Below the pieces are notes generated by a model that was not told the origin of the DNA, made no database searches, and saw only the letters and a program-made list of their open reading frames with translations. From Streptococcus sp. 29887 (GTDB lineage: Bacteria > Bacillota > Bacilli > Lactobacillales > Streptococcaceae): 64,000 bases of DNA. Within the stretch, counting starts at the first letter, position 1. Every line of letters begins with the position of its first letter. The position numbers and the translations under genes are program-made. The stretch covers positions 21,001 through 85,000 of the forward strand of contig NZ_CP118735.1 in assembly GCF_032595075.1 (NCBI RefSeq). Direction: 5' to 3'. This document shows positions 27,697 to 36,848 of this stretch, piece after piece.

Positions 27697-27820
27697 TAGT
27701 TTCCCTTAAGTTTGACGAGTTATACTTTATCCAAGCTAGAAATAGCGGATTTCCTTTTCACCTAAAGGTGTCCCTAGCTCTAAGTCGCAAGCGACAAGAG
27801 CTAGGTATCATATAATCTCC
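27697..27820. repeat. Intergenic repeat copy B with palindromic insertion
   Basis: Matches copy A (24397-24471) at both ends but carries about 50 extra bases (27761-27810) holding a small hairpin CACC-TAAA-GGTG and a larger palindrome TAGCTCT-AA-GTCGC / GCGAC-AA-GAGCTA. Confidence 0.75.
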
Positions 27821-27823
27821 TGG

Positions 27824-27856
27824 AAATACTGGACTCACTGAGTCTGGTATTTTCAT
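27824..27856 (+). terminator. Terminator before ruvB
   Basis: 13-bp stem AAATACTGGACTC / GAGTCTGGTATTT with two G-T pairs and loop ACT, followed by TTTCATTTT. Confidence 0.8.
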
Positions 27857-27860
27857 TTTG

Positions 27861-27869
27861 TGCTATAAT
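27861..27869 (+). promoter_or_regulatory. Extended -10 promoter of ruvB
   Basis: TGCTATAAT ends only 6 bases before the ruvB start codon, so transcription is expected to begin at or next to the A of the ATG (leaderless). Confidence 0.6.
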
Positions 27870-27875
27870 GGTTTC

Positions 27876-28874
27876 ATGACTAGAATTTTAGATATGGAAC
27901 AAATGCAGGACGAGGAGTATGTTGAGCGTACCCTGCGTCCGCAGAAATTAAATGAGTACATCGGTCAGGACAAGGTCAAGGACCAGCTGAAAATCTTTAT
28001 CGAGGCGGCCAAGCTCCGTGATGAAGCCTTGGACCATACCCTTCTGTTTGGCCCTCCGGGTCTGGGGAAGACGACCATGGCCTTTGTCATTGCAAACGAA
28101 CTAGGGGTGAATATCAAGCAGACCAGTGGTCCGGTTATTGAAAAAGCAGGTGACTTGGTTGCCCTTCTCAATGACTTGGAGCCTGGTGACGTCCTCTTTA
28201 TTGATGAAATCCACCGTATGCCTATGGCGGTTGAGGAGATTCTCTATTCTGCTATGGAAGACTTCTACATCGACATTATGATTGGAGCAGGGGAGGCCAG
28301 TCGCTCCGTGCATTTGGAGTTGCCACCTTTTACCCTGATTGGAGCGACCACTCGTGCAGGTATGCTGTCCAATCCTCTGCGGGCCCGTTTTGGGATTACC
28401 GGTCATATGGAGTATTATGAACTGGCTGATTTGACGGAGATTATCGAGCGGACTGCGGACATCTTTGATATGGAGATTACCCATGAAGCCGCTATCGAGC
28501 TGGCTCGTCGTTCACGTGGAACTCCCCGTATCGCCAACCGTTTGCTCAAGCGGGTGCGGGATTTCGCACAGATTATGGGCGACGGTCTGATTGATGACAG
28601 CATTACGGACAAGGCTCTGACTATGCTGGATGTGGACCGCGAGGGGCTGGATTATGTGGATCAGAAGATTCTCCGCACCATGATTGAGATGTACGGTGGC
28701 GGTCCTGTCGGCCTCAACACCCTGTCGGTCAATATTGCCGAGGAGCGTGAGACGGTGGAGGATATGTACGAACCCTACCTGATTCAGCAGGGCTTCCTCA
28801 TGCGGACACGGACGGGGAGGGTTGCGACAGCCAAGGCCTACGAGCACTTGGGTTATCCCTATACGGAAAAATAA
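27876..28874 (+). CDS. ruvB: Holliday junction branch migration helicase RuvB
   Basis: The motor of the RuvAB branch migration complex. 332 aa from ATG 27876 ([10 protein letters not shown]). Walker [10 protein letters not shown], Walker [10 protein letters not shown], sensor 1 LIGATTRAG, arginine-finger region and a C-terminal winged helix ([15 protein letters not shown]). No ribosome binding site precedes the start and the -10 box is only 6 bases away. The partner ruvA lies 9 kb downstream, not adjacent, as is usual in streptococci. Confidence 0.95.
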   Translation: MTRILDMEQMQDEEYVERTLRPQKLNEYIGQDKVKDQLKIFIEAAKLRDEALDHTLLFGPPGLGKTTMAFVIANELGVNIKQTSGPVIEKAGDLVALLNDLEPGDVLFIDEIHRMPMAVEEILYSAMEDFYIDIMIGAGEASRSVHLELPPFTLIGATTRAGMLSNPLRARFGITGHMEYYELADLTEIIERTADIFDMEITHEAAIELARRSRGTPRIANRLLKRVRDFAQIMGDGLIDDSITDKALTMLDVDREGLDYVDQKILRTMIEMYGGGPVGLNTLSVNIAEERETVEDMYEPYLIQQGFLMRTRTGRVATAKAYEHLGYPYTEK

Positions 28875-28940
28875 TGGCAGAGCAGATGAGAAAGCTACGA
28901 TTGCATTTCGAGTTTGGTCTAGACTAGGAATGGAGATAAG

Positions 28941-29555
28941 ATGAAACCGACATTTATTTGGGATTTGGATGGAACGCTCTTGGATTCTTATGAGGCGATA
29001 TTGGCTGGAATCCAAGAAACCTATGAACAATACAAACTTCCTTTTGACCGTGAGGAAGTCAAACAATTTATACTGCGCTATTCTGTCAAGGATTTATTGG
29101 TGCGTGATGCGGACAAGTACGGTCTGGATAGCGATGAACTTAATCGCGTGCGTGCAACTTCCTTGAAGGAGAAAAATACACAGATTCCCTTGATGGCTGG
29201 TGCGCGTGAAATTCTGGACTGGACAGCAGAGAAAGGAATTCAAAATTTTGTTTATACACACAAGAGTGACAATGCTTTTCAGGTTTTGGAGGATTTGGGT
29301 GTTCGTCACCATTTCACAGAAATCTTGACCAGCGATTCTGGTTTTGCCCGCAAACCAAGTCCAGAAGCTCTGCTATTTCTCATCGACAAATACGGACTGG
29401 ACAAGGGAAATACCTACTATATTGGGGATCGTCTGCTCGATGTAGAAACAGCTGTCAACGCAGGAATTCACAGTATCAATTTGCAAATTGATGGTGTGAA
29501 GAAAAATTGGAAGATTGAGAAATTGGTGGATATAAAAGAAAAGTTTGAAGTATAG
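28941..29555 (+). CDS. HAD-superfamily hydrolase (phosphoglycolate phosphatase-like)
   Basis: 204 aa. Motif I DLDGTLLDS (nucleophile Asp), helical cap (about 20-85), motif II threonine in VYTHKSD, motif III lysine in ARKPSPEA, motif IV YIGDRLLDVE. It belongs to subfamily IA phosphatases such as Gph/PgmB; the substrate is not determined. Ribosome binding site GGAGAT. It follows ruvB by 66 bases without a terminator and may be co-transcribed. Confidence 0.85.
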   Translation: MKPTFIWDLDGTLLDSYEAILAGIQETYEQYKLPFDREEVKQFILRYSVKDLLVRDADKYGLDSDELNRVRATSLKEKNTQIPLMAGAREILDWTAEKGIQNFVYTHKSDNAFQVLEDLGVRHHFTEILTSDSGFARKPSPEALLFLIDKYGLDKGNTYYIGDRLLDVETAVNAGIHSINLQIDGVKKNWKIEKLVDIKEKFEV

Positions 29556-29656
29556 ATATAGTTTAAAACTATTGCAAGTCATGAAAATATTCAATTAGCC
29601 ATCTATAGCTAATTTTGATACACTAGGGATGTGAAATAAAAATAGCGAGGTGAGTT

Positions 29657-30580
29657 ATGAACGATAAGGAATTTGGTCAACGTGTGCGTCAACTGCGAGA
29701 AACTGCTAATCTGACACGTGAACAGTTTTGCGATGACGAACTTGAGCTCTCCGTCCGCCAATTAACCCGTATAGAAGCAGGTACTTCTAAGCCGACTTTT
29801 TCAAAAATCCAATATATCGCAACCCGCTTAGGCATGGGGCTCTACGAGCTTATGCCAGATTATGTGTCGCTACCTGAACGATATTCCAAACTGAAGTTTG
29901 ATGTACTTCGTACACCGACTTATGAAAATGAGGAATTGATGGAAAAACGGGCAGATATGATGACAGAAATCTATGATGACTATTATGATGACTTGCCCGA
30001 GGAGGAGAAAATAGCAATCGATGCTATTCAATCAACCATTGACGTATTTGAAACGAAGACAGCAGAATTTGGTCAAGATATTCTAGATGACTATTTTGAA
30101 CAGATACATAGAAAAAAACAATTTTCAGCCAATGATTTGTTGATAATCCAGCTCTATTTAATCAATTTGAGAATGGAAGTTAAACAGAGCAGTGATTTTC
30201 AGCACTTTTTAGACTTGGTGGAAAAGTTACCAAGCCAAGTAGAATTAGTTGAACCTGGGGATTTGTTTATTTTAAGGGATGTGATGATAACTTCTGTTGG
30301 ACTTTTGGGACAAAAGGAAGAATTTAGCTATATTCCTACACTCTTTGAAGCACTTGATAAGATAATGCAGAAGACCCAAGATTTTCAAAAGAAACCTATT
30401 CTTAATCTGCTTAAGTGGAAATATGAGTTGTTAATAAATAAAGATAAAGATGCAGGAACTGCCTTATATGAAGAAGCACTTCTTTTTGCAAGAATAATTG
30501 GTAATGCCCACCTAATTGCTAAATTAGAAGAGGATTGGCAAATAGATGTGAAACCAGCAGAATATTCAGGTTGTGTGTAA
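29657..30580 (+). CDS. comR: ComR-type peptide-sensing regulator, first copy
   Basis: 307 aa of the Rgg/ComR (RRNPP) family. N-terminal helix-turn-helix (1-65) with SVRQLTRIEAGTSKP, then a TPR-like peptide-binding domain to the C-terminus. Residues 1-117 are almost identical to the second copy (30663), with about six or seven changes; beyond that the two are only moderately similar. No comS-like ORF fits in the 82 bases between this gene and the next comR, so this copy is an orphan receptor or senses a different peptide. Preceded by GAGGTGAG. Confidence 0.85.
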   Translation: MNDKEFGQRVRQLRETANLTREQFCDDELELSVRQLTRIEAGTSKPTFSKIQYIATRLGMGLYELMPDYVSLPERYSKLKFDVLRTPTYENEELMEKRADMMTEIYDDYYDDLPEEEKIAIDAIQSTIDVFETKTAEFGQDILDDYFEQIHRKKQFSANDLLIIQLYLINLRMEVKQSSDFQHFLDLVEKLPSQVELVEPGDLFILRDVMITSVGLLGQKEEFSYIPTLFEALDKIMQKTQDFQKKPILNLLKWKYELLINKDKDAGTALYEEALLFARIIGNAHLIAKLEEDWQIDVKPAEYSGCV

Positions 30581-30662
30581 GGTCTAGGTATTCACCCACG
30601 ATTAACAGCGTTGATAAACTTTGTTTTTTATAATATAAAAAAAGTATATTCGGAGGTGTTTT

Positions 30663-31571
30663 ATGAACGATAAGGAATTTGGACAGCGTGTACGTCAACT
30701 TCGAGAAACCGCTAGTCTGACACGTGAACAGTTTTGCGATGACGAACTTGAGCTCTCCGTTCGCCAACTAACCCGTATCGAAGCAGGTACTTCTAAGCCG
30801 ACTTTTTCAAAAATCCAATATATCGCAACCCGCTTAGGCATGGGGCTCTACGAGCTTATGCCTGATTATGTATCTCTACCTGAACGGTATTCCAAACTGA
30901 AATTTGATGTCCTCCGAACACCGACTTATGGAAACGAGGAATTAGTTGAAAAACGCGATGCTATCATGACGGAAATCTATGATGACTACTATGATGACTT
31001 GCCTGAAGAGGAGAAAATCGTTGTAGATACCCTATGCTCTCTATTTGATGTATTGGATACAGATAGTCAGGAATACGGCAAAGAAATTCTTGATGATTAT
31101 TTACATCAAAGTTACCATCGTGCCAAATTGTCTATAAATGATTTAATGATTTTGCGGTTATTTGTCGAACACTGTGAGTTAGAAACCTTAGCTTCTGGAA
31201 CCGCAAATTATACACTATTTATAGATTTGGTAGAGAAATTACCTCAAATAACCTACGATGTGCATTCGGAATCCTTATTTATTGTCAGAGATTTATTGCT
31301 AGCTATTGTTCGTATTTTATTTTCGAAGGAGCTGTATGGGTATGTTCCAGTCTATATAGAAAAAATTGAAAATATTATGGAATTATCGCAAGATTTTCAG
31401 AAAAAGCCAATTTTAAATCTGGTGAAATGGAAATATGAATTAAAGGAGAAACATAATCGCGAAGGAGCCGAGAGATATTTTAATGAGGCTGTAACACTTG
31501 CTAGTCTATTGAATCAAATTCATTTGAAAGAAAAACTCCAAATGGAATGGGAACAAGATACCCAGAGCTAA
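30663..31571 (+). CDS. comR: ComR, competence pheromone receptor and activator of comS/comX
   Basis: 302 aa. Same architecture as the previous gene: helix-turn-helix (1-65) and C-terminal TPR domain that binds the imported ComS-derived peptide (XIP). It stands directly upstream of comS, the canonical comRS arrangement, and ComR boxes precede comS and comX, so this copy is the likelier partner of ComS. The C-terminal half ends MEWEQDTQS and differs strongly from the first copy. Ribosome binding site GGAGGTG. Confidence 0.9.
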   Translation: MNDKEFGQRVRQLRETASLTREQFCDDELELSVRQLTRIEAGTSKPTFSKIQYIATRLGMGLYELMPDYVSLPERYSKLKFDVLRTPTYGNEELVEKRDAIMTEIYDDYYDDLPEEEKIVVDTLCSLFDVLDTDSQEYGKEILDDYLHQSYHRAKLSINDLMILRLFVEHCELETLASGTANYTLFIDLVEKLPQITYDVHSESLFIVRDLLLAIVRILFSKELYGYVPVYIEKIENIMELSQDFQKKPILNLVKWKYELKEKHNREGAERYFNEAVTLASLLNQIHLKEKLQMEWEQDTQS

Positions 31572-31577
31572 AAAGAT

Positions 31578-31619
31578 GACATTTTTGTCCTGTTGAGAAT
31601 CTAGAGTTTATTTTATACT
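31578..31619 (+). promoter_or_regulatory. ComR box and promoter of comS
   Basis: GACA-TTTT-TGTC dyad (31578-31589) followed by CCTGTTGAGA, 24 bases, then -10 TATACT (31614-31619). The comX promoter has the same dyad, the same flank and the same 24-base spacing. Confidence 0.85.
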
Positions 31620-31648
31620 AGGTTCATAAAACAAAAGGAGATTATGTT

Positions 31649-31717
31649 ATGTTTAATTTTTTAAAATTTTTCAGTGGTTTTGGTCAATTTGGTGAAGATA
31701 ATTGGTGGGTGAAGTAA
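31649..31717 (+). CDS. comS: ComS, precursor of the competence pheromone XIP
   Basis: 22 aa, MFNFLKFFSGFGQFGEDNWWVK. It has the ComS plan: short, hydrophobic, and a C-terminal part with a double tryptophan (WW), as in type II XIPs. The mature peptide is probably the last seven to nine residues, taken up by Opp and bound by ComR. AAGGAG lies 8 bases upstream of ATG 31649. It lies 78 bases after comR, under a ComR box promoter, and is followed by a terminator. Confidence 0.9.
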   Translation: MFNFLKFFSGFGQFGEDNWWVK

Positions 31718-31747
31718 CAACGTCTATGTTCTTTCAAACAATATAGT

Positions 31748-31775
31748 AAAAAGCCAACATCCGTTAGGCTTTTTT
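31748..31775 (+). terminator. Terminator after comS
   Basis: AAAAAGCC-AAC / GTT-A-GGCTTTTT stem (one bulged A), loop ATCC, then T run. Confidence 0.8.
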
Positions 31776-31783
31776 GTTATACT
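31775..31783 (+). promoter_or_regulatory. Extended -10 promoter of folC
   Basis: TGTTATACT directly after the comS terminator T run, 22 bases before the start. Confidence 0.55.
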
Positions 31784-31805
31784 AGACAATATATAGGAGG
31801 TGGCT

Positions 31806-33026
31806 ATGTTAGAAAATTGGTTAAATGCTAAACAAGGTCAGGTATTTCATTACAAGATGGAAAAGATTGAGTATGCCCTGGAACTGTTGGGAAATCCTCA
31901 ATTTACAGTGCCGGTCATTCATGTGGCTGGGACCAACGGCAAGGGGTCGACCATTGCTTTTCTGCGCCAGCTCTTTCAGACTCACGGCTTGCGTGTAGGT
32001 AGTTTTGTATCTCCCCACATGGTGAGTGTGCACGACAGGATTTGTATTAACAGCCTGCCCATCTCCGACCACGATTTTCAGCACTATTTACAGAAAGTCT
32101 ACGACTTGGAGCAGGAAGTTGCCGCACGCTATGAGCCCTTCCGCTATTTTGAGGTCATGGTACTCATTATGTTCCTCTATTTCAAGGACCAACAGCCTGA
32201 TTTGGCGTTAGTAGAGGTGGGGATCGGCGGACTTTTGGATACGACCAACGTTGTGGCACCAGCCCTAAGCCTTATTACCTCCATCGGCATGGACCATCAG
32301 GATTTACTAGGATCGACTTTAAGGGAAATAGCAGAGCAGAAAGCAGGGATTATCAAGCAAAACGTGCCTGTCGTCCTTGGACCACTTTGTCCAGAAACCA
32401 CAGCCTTCTGTCGCCAAATTGCCCTTGATAAACAAGCACCTGTCTACCAATTTGGTCAGGAATTCACCTATAAAGCAGGACAGTTCAGCAATGCGGACTT
32501 GGAACTGTCAGAATTGGTTCTAGGCTTGGCTGGTCAGCACCAAGAAGAAAATGCGGCCGTAGCCCTACAAACTTTTTTGCTTTATATGGCAAGAATTCAA
32601 AAAACTGTTTCTCCTCAGTTCATTAAAAATGCCCTTGCCCAAACCAGCTGGGCCGGTCGTTTGGAATTGGTCGTTCAAGAGCCAAAAATCTATTTGGACG
32701 GTGCCCACAATGTTCCTGCCACCGAACGCTTGATTGACTTTATTCAAGAACAAGACGAACCTGTCACCATTCTCTTTTCAGCTCTTCGACGCAAGGATTT
32801 TCAAGAAATGCTTGAATTATTGGAAGAAAAGTTACCGCATACTCCCCTTGTATTAACCAGCTTTGCCTATGATGGTGCCTTGTCTGAGGAAAACCGACAA
32901 GGACGAGATTATGTTGAGAACTATCAGCAGTTTATAGAAGACTGGCAGTCTGATGGACAAGGTATACTGATTATTACTGGTTCCCTTTACTTTATCTCAG
33001 AAGTACGTCAGATTTTTAAAAAATGA
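31806..33026 (+). CDS. folC: Folylpolyglutamate synthase / dihydrofolate synthase
   Basis: Adds glutamate to dihydropteroate and to folates. 406 aa from ATG 31806, with AGGAGG 5 bases upstream; the GTG at 31800 lies within this site. Mur-ligase fold: P-loop HVAGTNGKGST, SPHMVSVHDRI, EVGIGGLLDTTNV and the C-terminal YLDGAHNVPA. Folate made here supplies 10-formyl-THF to PurN and PurH. Confidence 0.93.
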   Translation: MLENWLNAKQGQVFHYKMEKIEYALELLGNPQFTVPVIHVAGTNGKGSTIAFLRQLFQTHGLRVGSFVSPHMVSVHDRICINSLPISDHDFQHYLQKVYDLEQEVAARYEPFRYFEVMVLIMFLYFKDQQPDLALVEVGIGGLLDTTNVVAPALSLITSIGMDHQDLLGSTLREIAEQKAGIIKQNVPVVLGPLCPETTAFCRQIALDKQAPVYQFGQEFTYKAGQFSNADLELSELVLGLAGQHQEENAAVALQTFLLYMARIQKTVSPQFIKNALAQTSWAGRLELVVQEPKIYLDGAHNVPATERLIDFIQEQDEPVTILFSALRRKDFQEMLELLEEKLPHTPLVLTSFAYDGALSEENRQGRDYVENYQQFIEDWQSDGQGILIITGSLYFISEVRQIFKK

Positions 33027-33049
33027 GTAGCTTTTTCGAATAAATAGGT

Positions 33050-33163
33050 ATGACACATGCGGAGAAAGTAGCCTTTTTAAAAGAATTCCAAGAGACCAAA
33101 CGCCATACCTTTCGACAATTGGAGCAATTTGCGAAAATTTCCAGAACTCCCGATAGGAAATGA
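33050..33163 (+). CDS. Possible small protein, 37 aa, unknown
   Basis: MTHAEKVAFLKEFQETKRHT... and a basic C-terminus (SRTPDRK), amphipathic and charged. There is no good ribosome binding site, and its end lies in the following terminator stem. It may be a remnant of a longer protein or not expressed. A CGAATAAATAGG sequence upstream resembles a cin-box (7 of 8). Confidence 0.25.
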   Translation: MTHAEKVAFLKEFQETKRHTFRQLEQFAKISRTPDRK

Positions 33164-33181
33164 CATTGGGAGTGCTTTTTG
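33146..33181 (+). terminator. Terminator after the folC region
   Basis: 9-bp stem ACTCCCGAT / ATTGGGAGT with one G-T pair, loop of 10, then GCTTTTT. Confidence 0.75.
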
Positions 33182-33188
33182 ATATAAT
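33180..33188 (+). promoter_or_regulatory. Extended -10 promoter
   Basis: TGATATAAT at the end of the preceding terminator T run, 27 bases before the membrane protein start, which has AAGGAGGAG. Confidence 0.6.
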
Positions 33189-33215
33189 AAAAAAAGCATA
33201 CTCAAGGAGGAGAAT

Positions 33216-34730
33216 ATGACAGAATTAGATGCAGTTGCTCACGAAGTATCTTATCAACCTCGGCGCCGTCGAAGAGCAAGGCGTTCGCAAGGTTATCAGC
33301 TGAGTGAAGATTTTAAGGCCAGGATGCCCAAAACAAAGATTTGGCCGGCTCTCGTTTGGAGTTTAGTACTGAGCCTAGTGAGCGTAGCCAATCCTTTTCT
33401 AACCTTTTTAGCGACGAATGAGCAGACACAGCATTTGTATGCCGGAATGGCTATGATGGCTGGTCAGAATCCCTACGGAGATTTCTTCGCAACAAACGGC
33501 GTTTTATATTACTTACTAGCCTGGTTAGGTCATATTGATGGAGGATTTATTGTATTTGGTTTTCTCCAAATGATTGCGCTGTTTATCGCAGGAGTTTATT
33601 TCTATAAAATCATGGTCTATTTTAGTCAGTCGGAACGGTTGGCGACCAGTTCAAGTCATTGGTTTTATATTTTTATTGCTTCTTTAGGATTTGGCGGCTT
33701 ATACGCAGAAATCTTTGCGCTTCCCTTTGTTTTGGCAAGCCTTTGGTTCCTAGTCCGCTATTTTGCAAATGCTGTGGGTGATGAGGCCTTTATCCTGTAT
33801 GGAATTGAGGCAGCCTTGGCCTTTCTGATTTATCCAGAGAGCCTCTTATTATGGTTGCTAGCTGGTTTCATATTGTTTGTTTTTAACACGCAACAACGGC
33901 AAATGGCTCGAGGGTTCTATCAATTATTGGCAAGCATATTTGGTCTTCTATTGGTCTTGTATCTAGTTGGCTACTATGCATTTGAAGCCCAGATACTTGG
34001 TACAGCTATTCAGCAAACCTTTCTTTACAATTTAAACTTGGACTTCCAGTATGCAGACCTGTATATGGCACTGGGAGTTGTAGCTAGTTTTTTGTTGCTA
34101 TCTGGTTTTTTCAAGGGATTTATCCAGACGGTATCTTCCTTCGGTCAAGGCCGGTATACTCATATCAAGGTTCTAATCCTGCTCGTTTTTGTAGCTCAGC
34201 TGGTGTTTATCATTGGAACCCCAAATGGTCATTATAGCCAACTGCTTAGTCTATTGCCTTATGGTTTTGTGATGACTGTTCTTCATTTGGGTGCTGATTC
34301 AGAAGCTGAGGAACGAGGCTATCTCAGTCGTCACTTTTTCCTGCCTCTTGTCATGGCTTTTGGAATGGTGGCACAACCAGCCTATACTTATTTTGTAGAG
34401 GGGGATTTGGTCACGGATCGTGCAAGCATTGCTAGTTATGTTGGGCAAGAAACGACTAAGACGGATAAGATTTACGTTTGGGATAATAGCGCTAGTATCT
34501 ATCTGGATAGCCAGCGTCTGTCATCCGCCACCATTATCTCAGCGGAGCCTTATCTGACTACGACTGGTAATCAAAATAGCTTGCTATATGACCTCAATAA
34601 AAATGAGGCAAGTCTGGTGATTGTTAATAAGAACATCCCACTCTTAGATGATGTAAAAGCAAATTTAGAGCTGCAGTATAAACCTGTCAAAACGACCGAT
34701 TACTTTATTGTCTATCAAAAGAATGAATGA
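33216..34730 (+). CDS. Polytopic membrane protein, possibly GT-C fold glycosyltransferase-like
   Basis: 504 aa. A strongly basic cytoplasmic N-terminus (RRRRRARR, about 17-25), then about 10-11 membrane segments (from residue 43 to about 400) and an extracytoplasmic C-terminal domain of about 100 aa. The first outside loop, ATNEQTQHLYAGMAMMAGQNPYGDF, split as NEQTQHLYAG and AGQNPYGDFFATNG, follows the pattern of PMT/ArnT-like GT-C enzymes (an acidic residue, then ...Y-x-x-A...G-x-x-P-Y-x-D). The classic DE is NE here. Substrate and role are not known. Monocistronic with its own promoter and terminator. Confidence 0.75.
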   Translation: MTELDAVAHEVSYQPRRRRRARRSQGYQLSEDFKARMPKTKIWPALVWSLVLSLVSVANPFLTFLATNEQTQHLYAGMAMMAGQNPYGDFFATNGVLYYLLAWLGHIDGGFIVFGFLQMIALFIAGVYFYKIMVYFSQSERLATSSSHWFYIFIASLGFGGLYAEIFALPFVLASLWFLVRYFANAVGDEAFILYGIEAALAFLIYPESLLLWLLAGFILFVFNTQQRQMARGFYQLLASIFGLLLVLYLVGYYAFEAQILGTAIQQTFLYNLNLDFQYADLYMALGVVASFLLLSGFFKGFIQTVSSFGQGRYTHIKVLILLVFVAQLVFIIGTPNGHYSQLLSLLPYGFVMTVLHLGADSEAEERGYLSRHFFLPLVMAFGMVAQPAYTYFVEGDLVTDRASIASYVGQETTKTDKIYVWDNSASIYLDSQRLSSATIISAEPYLTTTGNQNSLLYDLNKNEASLVIVNKNIPLLDDVKANLELQYKPVKTTDYFIVYQKNE

Positions 34731-34751
34731 TTGCCTGGGCAGTCATTTTTT
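34726..34751 (+). terminator. Terminator after the membrane protein
   Basis: 10-bp stem AATGATTGCC / GGCAGTCATT with a T-G pair and a TG loop, then TTTT. Contains the stop codon. Confidence 0.8.
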
Positions 34752-34777
34752 CATGGACTTAGAAACAAAGGGATGTG

Positions 34778-34786
34778 TGGTATAAT
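34778..34786 (+). promoter_or_regulatory. Extended -10 promoter of mutL
   Basis: TGGTATAAT, 51 bases before mutL. Confidence 0.55.
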
Positions 34787-34837
34787 GGAGGAATAAGTAA
34801 ACGGGAAAAGAATGTCTAAAGGAATGTAGGAAAAGAT

Positions 34838-36775
34838 ATGTCACAAATTATCGAATTGCCAGAAATTTTAGCCAACCAAATTGCAGCAGGTGAGGTGATT
34901 GAGCGACCGGCCAGTGTGGTTAAGGAGTTGGTGGAGAACTCGATTGATGCAGGCGCCAGCCAGATAGAAATTCGTATCGAAGAAGCTGGGCTAAAAACTA
35001 TTCAAATTACGGACAACGGCGAAGGTATTGCCCCTGACCAAGTAGCTTTGGCTTTGCGTCGTCATGCGACAAGTAAGATAAAAAATCAGGCAGACCTGTT
35101 CCGCATTCGGACCTTGGGTTTTCGTGGTGAAGCCCTGCCCTCCATTGCCTCTGTCAGTCAAATGGTTATTGAAACAGCTACAGCCGACCATGCCCACGGC
35201 TTGCGTCTGGAGGCAAAGGGTGGTGTCATTGAGTCAGAGGAGCCGATTAGTCGACCAGTTGGTACCCAGATGACTATTTCAGATTTGTTCTACAACACTC
35301 CTGCCCGTCTTAAGTATGTCCGTAGTCAGCAGGCCGAGTTATCGCATATCGCTGATATTATCAACAGGCTGAGCCTGGCCCATCCTGAAATCGCCTTTAC
35401 CCTGGTCAATGAAGGACGGGAATTGATGCGGACAGCAGGCACAGGCAAGCTCCGTCAAGCTATTTCGGGTATTTACGGCATCGCTTCTGCTAAAAAAATG
35501 GTGGAAATTGAGGCTGAGGACTTAGATTTTCACATTTCAGGCTATGTTTCCCTGCCAGAATTGACCCGTGCCAACCGCAATTACATCTCTATTTTCATCA
35601 ATGGTCGCTACATCAAGAATTTCTTGCTCAATCGTGCTATTTTGGAAGGTTACGGCAGCAAGCTCATGGTGGGTCGTTTTCCACTGGCGGTGATTTCTAT
35701 TGAGATCGACCCTTATCTAGCCGATGTCAATGTCCACCCGACCAAGCAAGAAGTCCGCATTTCCAAGGAAAAGGAACTGATGAGCCTGATCCGTGAAGCT
35801 ATTATTAAGGCTCTCAAGGAACAGGATCTAATTCCTGATGCCCTGGAAAATCTGGCCCAGTCTAGTACGCGTACCAAGGTCAAAGCAGAGCAGGTCACCT
35901 TGCCACTCAAGGAAAGCAAGCTCTACTATGACACTGTTAAGCAGGATTTTTTCCTCAAACCAGAAGTGGTCGCCGAGGAGATCAAACCCTTGGAGGAAGA
36001 CAAACAGGCTCCTCAAGAAGCACCCGAGGAAAATGCGGTCAAGTCTGTCCAATTTGCAGAACGCCAGACAGCTGAAAGTGCAGACCCAGAACACCCTAAC
36101 TTGAGTGCTAAAGAGTTGGCCAAATTAGCAGACAAACTAGACCAAGAAGAAACCTCGACCTTCCCAGAATTGGAATATTTTGGTCAAATGCACGGCACCT
36201 ATCTCTTTGCACAAGGAAAAACAGGACTGTATATCATCGACCAACATGCTGCACAGGAGCGGGTCAAATACGAATACTACCGTGAGAAGATTGGTCAGGT
36301 AGATAACTCTGCCCAGCAGCTCTTGGTGCCTTATATCTTTGAATTCCCTCAAAATGATGCCCTCAATCTTGCGCATAAAATGGATGCCCTCCGTCAAGTT
36401 GGTGTCAACTTGGAAGAGTACGGTGTCAACCAATTCATCTTACGTGAGCACCCTATCTGGATGAAGGAAGAGGAGATTGAGGCTGGTATTTACGAGATGT
36501 GCGATATGCTACTTCTAACAGACCAGGTGTCCATCAAGCAGTATCGGGCAGAGTTGGCTATTATGATGTCCTGCAAGCGTTCGATTAAGGCCAATCATGC
36601 CTTGGATGATTATTCGGCGCGTGATTTATTGCGGCAATTATCCCATTGTCAAAATCCCTACAACTGCCCACATGGCCGACCAGTCTTGGTGCATTTTAGC
36701 AAATCAGATATGGAAAAAATGTTTAGACGCATTCAGGAAAATCACACGAGTTTACGTGAGTTGGGGAAGTATTAA
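34838..36775 (+). CDS. mutL: DNA mismatch repair protein MutL
   Basis: Couples mismatch recognition by MutS to strand removal. 645 aa. N-terminal GHKL ATPase: [17 protein letters not shown] and TLGFRGEAL. Acidic/proline-rich linker about 340-440. C-terminal dimerisation domain with the metal-dependent endonuclease motif [12 protein letters not shown] and the zinc-site segments SCKRSIKA and CPHGRP, as in Gram-positive nicking MutL proteins. mutS is not in this window. Confidence 0.96.
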   Translation: MSQIIELPEILANQIAAGEVIERPASVVKELVENSIDAGASQIEIRIEEAGLKTIQITDNGEGIAPDQVALALRRHATSKIKNQADLFRIRTLGFRGEALPSIASVSQMVIETATADHAHGLRLEAKGGVIESEEPISRPVGTQMTISDLFYNTPARLKYVRSQQAELSHIADIINRLSLAHPEIAFTLVNEGRELMRTAGTGKLRQAISGIYGIASAKKMVEIEAEDLDFHISGYVSLPELTRANRNYISIFINGRYIKNFLLNRAILEGYGSKLMVGRFPLAVISIEIDPYLADVNVHPTKQEVRISKEKELMSLIREAIIKALKEQDLIPDALENLAQSSTRTKVKAEQVTLPLKESKLYYDTVKQDFFLKPEVVAEEIKPLEEDKQAPQEAPEENAVKSVQFAERQTAESADPEHPNLSAKELAKLADKLDQEETSTFPELEYFGQMHGTYLFAQGKTGLYIIDQHAAQERVKYEYYREKIGQVDNSAQQLLVPYIFEFPQNDALNLAHKMDALRQVGVNLEEYGVNQFILREHPIWMKEEEIEAGIYEMCDMLLLTDQVSIKQYRAELAIMMSCKRSIKANHALDDYSARDLLRQLSHCQNPYNCPHGRPVLVHFSKSDMEKMFRRIQENHTSLRELGKY

Positions 36776-36848
36776 GGATTTTAACCCCCCTGTAAAAGCA
36801 TTTGGACTAGCTATTTTTACCGCCAGCTTGTAAAGTAAAGGAGGAAAC

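Noticed and set aside
28512..29066. 184-aa minus-strand ORF across ruvB and the HAD gene
   Set aside because: Spans two well-supported + strand genes; no start signal.
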